Below are positions 23,699-34,904 of a stretch of DNA of 64,000 nt, in pieces; position 1 is the stretch's first letter; each line of letters begins with the position of its first letter. Under the pieces are notes generated by a model that made no database searches, was not told the origin of the DNA, and was given only the letters and a program-made list of their open reading frames with translations. Origin of the DNA: Tetrahymena thermophila SB210 (taxonomy: Eukaryota > Ciliophora > Oligohymenophorea > Hymenostomatida > Tetrahymenidae). Where the stretch lies: contig NW_002476157.1 in NCBI RefSeq assembly GCF_000189635.1, positions 620,001 through 684,000 of the forward strand, in the 5' to 3' direction. Both the position numbers and the translations under genes were made by a program.

Positions 23699-25159
23699 AT
23701 GATCTCAAAGTAAACTATTAGTTCCTTTTCAATCATAATCTTTAGTTTGGCTTGTATAAATTCCATTGCTAAGTTAACATAAATTCCAGAGGCTGAGTTT
23801 TTTTATTCTTTAAATGTAACCTCTGGATTATTAAAAGATGGTGTTTACTATTTTCCAATAGCCGAGTTTGATTTTTAAAATTATAAAGATGAGTCAATTA
23901 ATTCAAGTTTCTATTCTGAAAAAATGATGTTTGAGGTTTTAGCAAATTCTATACATGAATATAAAATAAGCTTATTTATTAAAGACATAAATAATTCTAC
24001 ATCAATTTATGAGTTTCAAAGTTTTAGGAAATACTTTTACTTAAAGTATTAAAGCTTGAATATTTTAGAAATGCAACTCATGTTTGCTAAAATCAAAGAA
24101 AATAAATAGTAAAACATAAATCAGTTGTAAAATGATGAAGATTAGTTTTTAGTTAAAATAAAAAGAATAAAAAATTAAATTTATTGCCCTTTTTAATGTT
24201 TCAATAATGGATAGTGTACAAAAGATGACACATGCAATTGTTATTTTGGATATCAAAGTGAATACTTTTGTAATTACCATTTTTAAAAGAAAAATATAGA
24301 ATTAAATAGTATTATTTAAATCTAACATGGTGATTAACTAATTAGAGATAATCAAAAATTTGAAAAAAATTTATACTGGCACCCAAATTAAAACTTTTAT
24401 TATGAACTAAGGTTGAAAGATCCAAATAATATTATTTATAACATTTTATTAAACAAAATTTACACTGAAACTTTAATAATTAAATTTGAATATCATAAAA
24501 GTGAAAATTTTATTAAAAACCATAATTAAAGCATTGAAATTTTATCAGGAAATAATTTGAAATAAATATTTCTATCTGAAGAGTATCTGGAAAATGATAA
24601 TTATTAATTGATATATAAACTTGATTATATAGATATAATTGATATACTATAAGGCTAAAAAAAATCAAAAATATTCATTTCTTTTGATAAAACAGTAAAA
24701 AATATAAGAGTAGAATTTATAATACAAAATAATAAAGTGGAAAATTCATACCCTAGTCTTGAGACTCTAATAACATTTTTAACTTTTTTGTATATACTAT
24801 TCAAACTAATAAAGTTTTGCTAAAATAAATCTGATTAAAATCAAACTAACATTGTTAGCTTAAACTAGAATTCTATCTAGCTCAGCTAAAATTATCTTTT
24901 TAAAGAGTAAATGAAAATTACACATTAAAACTTTTTGTAAAAAGAATTACAAAGCTATCAGCTAATAGATGTATCTTAATAACTATAAAATTAGAATGAA
25001 TGTTGCATTTGCCTAGAATAATACGTTTTGTTAGATTAAGTTTCCAGTTTAAAATGTGGTCATATATTCCACAAAGAATGCTTGCAGCTTTGGTTAAGTA
25101 AAAATAATTCATGTCCAATAGATAGAAAGAGTGTAATAAATCTAAAACAATTTAATTGA
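23699..25159 (+). CDS. Membrane RING-H2 E3 ubiquitin ligase with EGF-like ectodomain
   Basis: Single exon, 486 residues. Order of parts: signal peptide (about 1-24), ectodomain, an EGF/tenascin-like cysteine module at 163-191 (CPFQCFNNGQCTKDDTCNC then YFGYQSEYFC), a second ectodomain part, a membrane helix at about 355-373 (LETLITFLTFLYILFKLIKF), a Gln/Asn-rich linker, and a RING-H2 finger at 435-475. RING ligands are C435, C438, C453, H455, H458, C461 and C472. The eighth position is Asp475 (CPID), as in Rbx1, where Asp also binds zinc. Topology resembles the RNF13/GRAIL/ZNRF class, in which the lumenal domain recruits membrane targets and the cytosolic RING binds an E2. Here the lumenal part is EGF-containing and I see no PA domain. 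Substrate unknown. Confidence 0.88.
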
Positions 25160-26652
25160 CGATTAATACTTCGAAATAAATTTTTTCAAAATATAACAAC
25201 AAAGTAGTAAATTTAATCTATAAAATTAATGTTTTGTCGTCCTCCTCGCCATGGAAAAATGTGTTTATTGTATTTAATCCGCTTAAATTTAAAATTACTT
25301 TAAATTTTTATAAAATGAAATTAAATGAACCAAAAAGTTTTAAAATTATTATTTTTAGAATCAAATAACGTATAATATTTATGATTGCAAAAAAAAAATA
25401 TATATATATATTATATACTCTCATAAATAAAGACAAATTATTTTGTAGTGCAATTTATTTTTCACAAAAACTCTATTAAAATTATTAAGAATTGAATAAT
25501 ATTTTTTAATAGTTAAAAAAATTAAAGAAATATAAGTAAGTAATTATTACTATTATTTAACAATTAATAAAAAAATAAATTTGAAATTTATTTAACTGAA
25601 TTATAAAAAACTATTTTTCAAATAATTTGAATCATATAATGCATATTTGTTTTTAATTCCATTTATATAAATCTAATTTGTGTTTATTAAAAAGATATTT
25701 ATTTTTTAAATTTACTGAGATTTATATATATAAAAATGTATTTATAAAGACTTATTATTTTTTTCATATGTTTTTTTAACTTCTAAAAGCTATATAAATA
25801 ATAACAATAAATAATAATATCAATTCCTCTAATAACCACAAAATCAAAAATTTTTGATTAAAACAGAATTTAAGAGATTGGAAATTTTAATAAATAAAGA
25901 GGATATAATAAATTAATTAATTATTGATGAGATCATATAATTATAATTAGATATAGCTAATGGCTTTTTACATAAGTTGTTGGACTATGTAATATTACAT
26001 GCGAAAAATGAAATAAAAACACAATGGCATTTTGAATTTTGAATGATTTTATATAGACAAACATAAAAGTAAAGAAACAGGATGTTAGAAATGCAATAAA
26101 ATGTATAATTTGAATATTAGCAAGCTAAATTATATTTTTTTAAAAATTAGTGAAAGATAATATTAATATTAAATTTATTTATTTATGGTTAAATTTAGTC
26201 TTGTAAAATAAATTTTAGCAATCCAAATTTAAAAATAGAAGAATAATTAAATATAGATTTACACTATCCCTTTGTTTAAGTTTTAATTAGGGATAATCAA
26301 TTATATTTATTAGATAGATTTATGCTAAAAGTTAATTTTTTATATTCACACTTTAATTTTTTCTAATTCATTTTTCCATCTTTGTTCATTTATTTATATA
26401 TTCATTTGTTTGTTTGTTTACTTAATTTATTTATTTATTTAATTTTTTCGTTTAAAAACGCTATTTTTAGGTTTTATCTGGTTTTATTATAGATGAATAT
26501 TTCTTACGTAAATAAGTTGATTAATTTATTTATTTATTTTCTCAGCTATGTATATAAATTTTGAAAAGAGATATAATTAATTGAATTAAAAGATTATATT
26601 TAGAGATTACACTTTTTGTTTATCAATCTATTTCAAGTTAAATTAATTTGTT
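25160..26652. other. Intergenic between convergent genes, simple repeats
   Basis: 1.5 kb. Contains a conspicuous G/C-rich patch (gtcgtcctcctcgccatgg, 25236-25254) and tetranucleotide runs (tttg)n and (attt)n around 26390-26450. No gene can be supported. Confidence 0.55.
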
Positions 26653-28239
26653 TCATTCTTAAACTTCTTGTATATTTTACATACTTTGCGATTTATTTAT
26701 ATTAGTACTATTATTATTAGCATTCTAAATGTTAATAATTGCTGATTTAAGCATCAATTGGTTATCAGTCATAGAAAATCTTATTGGTGAAGAGGCAACT
26801 ACTTTTTAAACTTTAACTTTCTCGTCTTGCATTGGAGTGTATTCACTTGATACATTATTATATTGAGAAGAGTTTTATGAATGTTCATCTTCTGCGCCAT
26901 TTTGGGATATATTAATTTAATAAGGTAGATTCATGTCTGTGGAACTTCTCCCATTGATATGATTCTATCCAGACTTGCTTGTTGATAAATTTTTAATTTC
27001 TTCTATTTAAGGATTAGAAGTAAAGTGAGGAATGTTTCCAAAACTGTGTCTAGACAGTGTCAAAGATTGCTCAGTTCTAAATAGAGGTACTTCGAATGTA
27101 GAATCTTGAGGTCTTTCTACAGTATCTTCATAAAATTATGCAGTTTCTGTAAACTAAGTTTCTCTCCTTTTAACATCACTGTTATCTTCGGAATTAACTA
27201 TTTATGGAGTGCTTAAAATACTATTTCCATTTTACTGCTTCATTTTCAATTACAATTGTCTCTATATTTGATCAGAGTATTACTTTTTGATAGAGCAATT
27301 ATTTTCGCACCAATCTAGGCAATGTTAACTTTCAATAGGGATATTTTTTTCTTCCTGTATTTACTTTGCATCTCTCAAAAAGGATTACTGTAAAAATTTA
27401 TATTTAGGCTCTTACTCGAAAGATAATCCCTTAACATGTTCCATGTAGGTTTTAAAAGAATTGGGTAGTCCTTTGCATAAATCGTCTAATTTGGTTTCTA
27501 TCTTCAAATGTTTGATTTATTCAAATTTCTCTTCTCTTTTCTCGAGGGTAAGATTTTGCCAGGGAAGTTCACCTTTTGCAAGATAGATAAGCACGTAGCC
27601 AAGTGCTTCTAGATCATCTCTACGAGATTACTCAATTCCACGGTGACTATTTATCGAGGTATAACGAGCTGTACCTACTAATCCTTTATTGTTATCTTCT
27701 GGGATATGCTTATTGTTCAAATCTATATACTTCTTGGAAAGTCCAAAATCAATAATATAAATGTTATGGTGATTCCCTTCTGTGCCTATGACAAAATTTT
27801 CAGGCTTGATATCTCTGTGTAAGAATCCTTTGCCATGCATTAACTCAAGTGCTTCCACCATTTGAGTACCAATAAGTAATGTTGTGTAATGCGATAATTT
27901 GTTATATTTCTTCTTCAGAGATTCCAAGTTTTGTCCCAAAAAACTCATAATTATGAAAGACATCTAATCATTTTGCATTTCTTCAATGAGCCTAGGAAAA
28001 TGATGGCAATCCTTCATCTATTTCATAATATATGCTTCTTTTAGGAGCATCCCTTGTGCTCCTCTCTTATCTTTCTTTTCAATTTTAACTGCCCTAAGCT
28101 TCTTATCAACCATATCATAAACTTTATGGATTTCTCCAAAGGAACCTGAACCTATTTTATCTATTGATCTATATCTAGGATTGAAAATAGTATCCTGCAT
28201 AATCTTCCTTGGTATATATTCACTTAAATTTGCTTTCAT
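26653..28239 (-). CDS. Casein kinase 1 family protein kinase
   Basis: Single exon, 528 residues, ATG 28239-28237 to TGA 26655-26653. The kinase domain spans about residues 20-300: glycine loop IGSGSFGE (29-36), VKIEKKD with Lys52, HRDIKPENF (141-149), DFGLSKKY (164-171), and the CK1 signature GTARYTSINSHRGIEQSRRD (189-208) in place of APE, then LPWQNL (225-230). The C-terminal 200 or so residues are low-complexity Gln/Ser/Asn and end with a helix (FSMTDNQLMLKS). Catalytic residues are intact, so it should be active on acidic or pre-phosphorylated Ser/Thr. CK1 genes are numerous in ciliates, so I give no isoform name. TAA/TAG-coded glutamines occur throughout. Confidence 0.93.
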
Positions 28240-30888
28240 CCTATTATTTTAAATAAATGTTTAATATCTGAAAAGCTACTTTAAATTTTTATTATTATTA
28301 GTGCTAAAAGCAGTAAATTATCTCATTTTTCATTTATCTCCTTGTTAAAAATGGGATTATTTTATTCTAAATTTTTCAACCATTTTTCAACTACGTATTT
28401 CTTTTACTCTCTAAAAGCCCTTAAATCACAATGTCGTTTTCAAGGTTCATCAAAATAAAAAAATTTGATTTTCCTTGTACATTAAAACTACTTTTGATAG
28501 ATATAAATCCTCAAGTGTATCAAGTAGCTATAATAAAACATTTTGAAACTCTAAAAAATTTCTTCATTAGAATAAATTTTAGTATTATCTTAATGAAATT
28601 ATAAGCCAGGTAGAAGGGCTGATTTTTGGGTTATAGAACTGCTTGCCTTATAAATAACTAAAATACTTGAATAAAAAATGTACCTCATATTATCTAATCC
28701 AGTTTTCATCCTAAAAAGTTAAGCTATTTTAAAAAAGACTTAAAAAACTATATGTTGTTTGTTAGTTTTTTATGAATTTTGTATATTTATTAAGAATGAA
28801 TTAATTTGTGATAGATGTTGTTTTATTCTTATTATTGAAATGACTTATTTATTCACTCTTTTGCTTAAATTTCGCTGATTTTTTATTAAAAAATGACTTG
28901 ATTTAATTATCAAATTAAATGTCTTAATTTTTCTTTATAAAAGTTATATATGTATTAATGTTATATATATATTAAATTTTGTTTGTTTGTTTGCTAGCTT
29001 ATCTGTGATCTTCTATTCTTTAACTCTATCAATTTCTTTTAATTATTCCTATTAATAAAACTATATTTTACTTAATTAAATTATTTAGAAAAATTCTGAT
29101 TAATTATTTATGGATTTTGTATGTTTTTCTTTCTTTCAGTCTATCTCTCTTTTTGACTTTATCAATTATTTACTCATCTTATCTTTATTTTTCATTTCTT
29201 ATCTTTGACTGAGCGCTGATACTGAATAATCAATCTTAACTCTTTTAAATATAAAATGTTCCAATTTTAACTCCAAACAATCTCTAAATTTATTTTTGAT
29301 TAAAATAGACTAGTAAATATGATAAGTTGTAAGTTTCTTTGGGTTTAAAAAAGATTTATTAATACGTTAATATTCACAATTTACTTACTTTCTCAATTAT
29401 TTTTAATGTATTATTGAAGTAAAAAAAAAACTATTTTCATTTATAATTTTTTAATTTTGTTATTTTCAAAGTGTATATTTAAAAATCAAATTAATTTTTT
29501 GATATTAGCCCAGTAATCCTAAATGTTTTATGAACAGTATATCTAATATTTACATTTTATGTATTCAATAATAAATACTACATAAATCATTCAAGTAAGT
29601 GTTTTTATAACAATCTATTTCATCTTTGTTCACAAAATTATTTTAAATAACATTATAATAATTTTTTTTGTTTAAATTATTACCCAGTAATTTTTATAAT
29701 TTTTAATGATTAACTTTTAAGTTTATATCTAGATAAACAAATCGAAATTTTTTTAAGCATTTGAGTGACTGATTGCATTTTTTTAATTTAATAACATTAA
29801 AATTAGTTTTAGTTTTAAAAAAATGTATAAATTGAGCAATTTTATTAATAATTCTAGAAATTTACAAATTCTACTCAATTAATTATAAAAAGCAGGATAA
29901 AATTTATAGTATATTCCAATTTATTTAATTTTTTTAAAAGATACATTAAATCAAGTTTATTGATAATAAAATCAATAAATTTTATATATTACAAAATCAT
30001 TAAAATAATTATTTGTTATTATTTAACTAAATTTTATAAAAAATATTCTGTTTTATTAATAAATTATTATTTAAAAATGAAATATTTATAAATTCATCTG
30101 TGAAAAAAAAAATAATAATCACAATAGATTATTTGCATAAAAAGTTTAAATATAAGTATAATAAAATTTAAATTTTTATATTAATTTAATACTATTTAAC
30201 TTATATAATAAAAAATATATATCAAGTTTATTTTAAGTTTATACTTGCTTTTGATTTTTTTCTTTTTAAAGAAATCTTTTTTATTGAATATTAAATAATA
30301 AGTATCGTAATTCTAACTTATAAAACTAAAAAATTTTTATTAATTTATCCTATCTAAAATGTTTGTTTCTAAAATCAAAATATTACTTTTTTTTGACAAG
30401 TAATCCTTATTCCATTTAGCAGATAATAAACAAAAAATATTTATTTTATGTATAATATAACCATTTATATTAAATTTAGGTTATATTTTAGTTGTTTTAT
30501 ACTTTATATTGATGAATGGTATTTTAAACATTCAAATTTATTTTCGAAACTAAATAATACTGGTTGTTGTGTAAAAATATTAAATCGCAAAAATCACAAA
30601 ATAATCATAAAATTTTATTATTTCCAAGTCTAAAATACTTTTGGATGCAAAAAATATAATAATCATATTTACTATAAGTTAAATTAATTAAACTTATAAT
30701 TTTATTTTATTTTTTATCATTAAAATTTTTGTTTTATTATTTTTTAGTTTGAATATGAAATTTCAAATATTAAATTGTACTTTTATAATTGATTTTTATT
30801 TTAATGGAATTTATTTTATGTTTAATCACTTTAAAAGAATATAAACTATTAATATAATAGCTAATATACCCATAGTTCAAGCATAAGC
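28240..30888. other. Long intergenic region, no gene supported
   Basis: 2.6 kb upstream of the casein kinase gene. A minus-strand frame at about 28448-28696 (82 residues) and a plus-strand frame at 30448-30633 are open but of chance length and not family-like. Pyrimidine-rich and (gttt)n stretches occur at about 28980-29200. Confidence 0.5.
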
Positions 30889-31746
30889 ATGAGCACTCTA
30901 GAAATTCAAATAGAAGACACTCAATCTAGTAAATCTCTAAAATACTAATTAATTTAGTTTCCCTAGAAAATGAATTAATATGCATGTTTAATTCTAAGAT
31001 AATTTAGATAAAAAAGATAATTTACCTCAAAGCTATTAAAAATATATTATTTTTTTTAGTAAGATAGTTGGTAGATATCAAATAATTTTTATCAAGCAAG
31101 AACTTTACAATACTAGAAAATAATAAATAAAATAACTTATAAACTATAGCTGAAAAGGTAAAAGAAATAGCTAAATAGAATGGAAAGTGTGCATATCAGT
31201 AAGAATAAATTATTGCATTAAATTAAATAAAATAACGAAAAATCCCACACTAAAAAATCAATAAATTAAACCTAAAAAATAAGTAGTACATTAAACTTAA
31301 TTTCGATTTTCTGAGCAATAATTAAAAGAACAACAAACAAAGAAAAATTAAGAAATTATCCCTCTATACTTATATAAATAGTTAGTTTTATATATTAAAT
31401 AAGAAAACTAAATATTTTGAAATATAAAATAAATAGCTGAAGTAATTAATAATTTAATATGCTAAATCTCTAATCATAGCGTTTATACTCAAATACATTA
31501 AGTTATTTTATTTTTGAAAGCCATCACAATAATTTTTAAGTATAAAAAAAATAATTTAGAAAATCAAAAGTAAATAAGTATTATGAAAATGAAGTACGAG
31601 ACTTTATTCAGGAAAATTTTTTAAATTTAATCTTTCCTAAATAAATTTAAAAGTGTTTTTTTTAATATTAGAAAAACATGAAATTTCTTTCTTTACTAGA
31701 GAAAATGTAGATAAAGCAATAATCAAAATTTTAGCACAATAAATGA
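30889..31746 (+). other. Possible coding sequence, two weak ORFs
   Basis: Two plus-strand frames in the ciliate code: 30889-31314 (141 residues, MSTLEIQIEDTQSS...) and 31459-31746 (95 residues). Both are Lys/Gln/Asn-rich and match nothing I know. With TGA as the only stop in such A/T-rich DNA, frames of 100-140 codons are expected by chance. Parts of the second (YYENEVRDFIQENF) look somewhat protein-like. Either a poorly conserved gene whose introns I could not place, or noise. Confidence 0.2.
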
Positions 31747-32069
31747 AAGTATTTTTGAAAGAATGGATTAAAATTCTAATGAAATAAATATTGGCAAACA
31801 GAAGAGTTTTTAATAAAATTTCTTCAAAATAATTAAATTTATTCACAAATAGAACTTGACAGTGCTATGAAATAAACAAATATTAATTAAAAAAAATTTA
31901 TTTCAGGATATTTATAATTTAAAAATATTAAATAAGTTTTTCTGTTGTTTTCAAATGTGTTTTACAAACTTCAAAATATTCAATAGTAGAAATAAAACTT
32001 AATTAAAAAACAAAAAATTAAGTTCTCTTATTAAAGTAAATAATTTGTGTTTGTAAAGCTAATATGAAG

Positions 32070-32151
32070 GACACTTTGGCCGAGTGGTTAAGGCGGCGGC
32101 CTGCTAAGCCGTTTCCCTCTGGGAGCGTGAGTTCAATTCTCACAGGTGTCG
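32070..32151 (+). tRNA. tRNA-Ser (anticodon GCU)
   Basis: Cloverleaf with a long variable arm, 82 nt. The acceptor GACACTT pairs with AGGTGTC, with G discriminator at 32151. D-arm GGCCGAGTGGTTAAGGC, anticodon loop CTGCTAA with GCT at 32103-32105, T-arm GTGAGTTCAATTCTCAC. It decodes AGC/AGU. A run of seven T (32155 onward) follows 3 bases after the gene and serves as the RNA polymerase III terminator. No intron. CCA is not encoded, as usual for nuclear tRNA. Confidence 0.95.
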
Positions 32152-32161
32152 AATTTTTTTA
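32152..32161 (+). terminator. Pol III T-run terminator
   Basis: AATTTTTTTA directly after the tRNA-Ser gene, the standard oligo-T stop for RNA polymerase III. Confidence 0.8.
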
Positions 32162-32553
32162 TATTAGCATTAAAATTTTTTTATTTCAATAGTATTTAAA
32201 AATGATTCTAAAATATTAATTAAAAAATTAATTTTAAACAAAAAAATTATTATTATGCTTTTATAAAATAAGAGCAATTAAAGATAAATGTTGATAAATA
32301 ATAAATATTATACTAAAAATTTTTAATATAGCTTTATTAAAGTGTTTAGTTTTGAATACTATACTCTGTTTATAAGAAGTAAAAAATAAATTGTACATTG
32401 ATAAGTTTTTTTCTAAAAATGAAATTTCAGATCTAAATCATAATCTATCCTGCCATATTTTATCATGATTTAATATCAGAATACTTACTATCTTTTATAT
32501 ATAGCTTTTTTATTCAAACATCAGTATTAATTTTTAAATTTTAAATTAATTAA

Positions 32554-32840
32554 TCACTTGATATTTTAAGTTACTTGCTTCGTTTTTAAAGTAGTATTTA
32601 TATTTTTTTATAAACTAAATTCTAAATATTTTATTTTTGCATATTTACATAGTCCTTCTACAAAATATTTAGCTTCATTTTCATTTACATTAGTATAACT
32701 AGTAGATAAAGATAAAGATCTAAGATTTTAACAATCTGAAATTGCTTTTAAAAGAACTCAAATTTAAGAATAATCATTTTTATTAGATTATATAGATTTA
32801 TCTTATGGAAATGAAATAATAAAAGCTTCCTTAAGGACTG
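32554..32840 (-). pseudogene. Leucine-rich-repeat gene fragment
   Basis: The minus strand encodes a stretch typical of ciliate ribonuclease-inhibitor-like LRR proteins: LLKAISDCQNLRSLSLS, then NVNENEAKYFVEGLCKYAK and IKYLEFSL, ending in TGA at 32556-32554. Upstream in the same frame lies KEAFIISFPQDKSI, but a TGA separates the two parts at about 32759-32757. A splice acceptor (TGAG|TT) sits at the same place, so it may be a terminal exon. No start codon or upstream LRR exons are visible between here and 34900. I read it as a truncated relic; a short gene with an unseen 5' exon is the alternative. Confidence 0.45.
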
Positions 32841-32926
32841 AGGAATATGAAAGTCAAAATAAAAAAAAATAAATATATTCTTAAAGGAATGACTAAAAAT
32901 AACAATTTAAAATATAAATATATAAA

Positions 32927-33421
32927 ATGGCGAAAAATAAATCAAAAATACTATTTTAAGAAATTAAAAATTTTATCGAACCAATATTAAATATAAACAA
33001 AAAATAAAATAGTAATTTGCTTTTATTTAATCAAAATCAAAAGATAGAAGATGTGATAAAAAATACAAGATTAATTAGATAAGAAACTTTAATTTCTATA
33101 CCTAAATTTAGATAAAATTTGACTTTTGTATTTAAACAATGTTAAGAGTCAGAAAAGAAAAGAAATTAAATGATCTACATATTTAAGATATTTTCACCAA
33201 ATAAAGGAAATAATTTACTTAACTTTGAAAAATTAAATATCCGAAACAAAAAATAATTCAATCCATAATTTAGGTATGAACATTTTCCATAGGTAATTAA
33301 TTTATTTCCAAACAAATAGAAGATTTTTATAGTCTATTAAGATAAATAATTACAAAATATTCAGCAAAATCAACTTAATCTTGCAAAGATCACTTACACT
33401 TTTTTTTATTTAGGATAATGA
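32927..33421 (+). CDS. Possible hypothetical protein
   Basis: Open frame of 164 residues from ATG 32927 to TGA 33419-33421. Begins MAKNKSKILFQEIKNFIEPI and contains KQCQESEKKRNQMIYIFKIF; it is basic and helical, without membrane segments or a known motif. An internal CCATAGGTAATT at about 33287 could be a splice donor. The length is only modestly above chance for this base composition, and the overlapping flanks are non-coding or carry the LRR relic on the other strand. Confidence 0.3.
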
Positions 33422-34904
33422 AAGAATAAAAACCAATAAATAGTTATTCATAAATTCGAATGTTAATATAAATTCGGCAAATTAGTATTTTTTTATCTTT
33501 TGACTCTAAAATCAAGTAAATAATTGTATCATTTTTAGGCAATTTTTAAGCTTTTTTTATTCGAATTATTTAAATACTTATTTTTATTAAAAATTTGATT
33601 GAATAAAAAATATTTAGATCTATCTGCTCTTATGATAATAAAAGTGTATTTAAACTAAATGTAATATCAAAATATTTATTTAAAAACATTACACCAAATA
33701 GAAAAAAATAAACACTTCTTTTTTATTTTTTTTTTAAATAATTTAAAATTCAAGTGATAAATAGTCTTAATTAAGTAATTAAAATTGATTTTAATTTATT
33801 TTGAAAGCTTATTTTAAGATATCTCATTCATACAAAATAAATGTAAGATTTTTAAATATATAATTTGTTTTTAGCTTGCAAAATTTATCCTAAACAATCT
33901 AATTATTCATTCTAAAACTAAGTCTATAAAAATTTAAATATAATTATTTGGATTCTAAATTATTTTCTTCCTCTTAATTTTTATAAAACAAGTTTTTATT
34001 CTTAATTAACCAAAGAACCAAATAATGAATAGTTTAATGTTAATATTCAAATCCATCTAAATTTTTAACTTACACATTCTAGTATAAAAAATGAATAGAC
34101 TGTAAATTGATTGATTAATTTTTAAGGAAAGTGTAATGTTTTATTTATTTTAATTAGAAAAATTAAATCAAAAACTTTAAAAAATATTAAAAGGAATTTA
34201 AATATTTTTTATATTCACCTTATACATTCTTATATATAATCTTCATTATAAAAAGTCTATTTAATTTAATCTATTATTAAAAATTTTATTTTTAAATAAA
34301 TAATAATGAAAACGTAATTTAATAAACCAAATAACCAAATATATATTAATTTTAATGTAAATCTAATTTTTGTATTTAAATAAATTATATGGCTTTTAAT
34401 AAAAAGTGAAAAGAAAATTAAATTATAAGCTTTTATATTCTAATAGTTAAAATAGAACTTATTGGTACCAGTATTATTGATTGATTTTTAATTAATTAAG
34501 TATGCATATGTAAATAACTATATTTAGATTCTTAATAATTTGATTACATTAAAAATCAAACAAATAAAGTGTAAAATATTTGTGGTGAAATATTATTTAG
34601 TTATAACTTTTTTAGTTACTAATGTTTGCATAAAATATTGAACATAAAATTTACATTAAGTTAAATATATTTACTCAATAAAAAAAATTTGTTTAGTCTT
34701 ATTTATAAGTAAAGCAAACTTTTTTATGTAATGAATTTCTAAATTTATAGAAAGTTATTAATCAATAAATAACTTTTATAAACAAATTAGAGATAAAAAA
34801 AGTGAATGAAGGAAGAGAAAATAGTAATAAAAAATTTTTTAACATAAACTAATATTTAATTAATTAAAGAAAAAGATAAAAGAAATTTCAGTTTGAGATA
34901 TACA
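33422..34904. other. Intergenic upstream of giant gene
   Basis: 1.5 kb of A/T-rich DNA. No protein-like frame or RNA gene seen; expected to contain the promoter of the large plus-strand gene at 34905. Confidence 0.55.

Noticed and set aside
28448-28696. 82-residue minus-strand ORF upstream of casein kinase 1
   Set aside because: Chance length, no family resemblance, and it overlaps the expected 5' flank of the kinase gene.
30448-30633. Plus-strand ORF of 61 residues
   Set aside because: Phe/Tyr/Ile/Lys-rich composition typical of translated A/T DNA; no start context or similarity.
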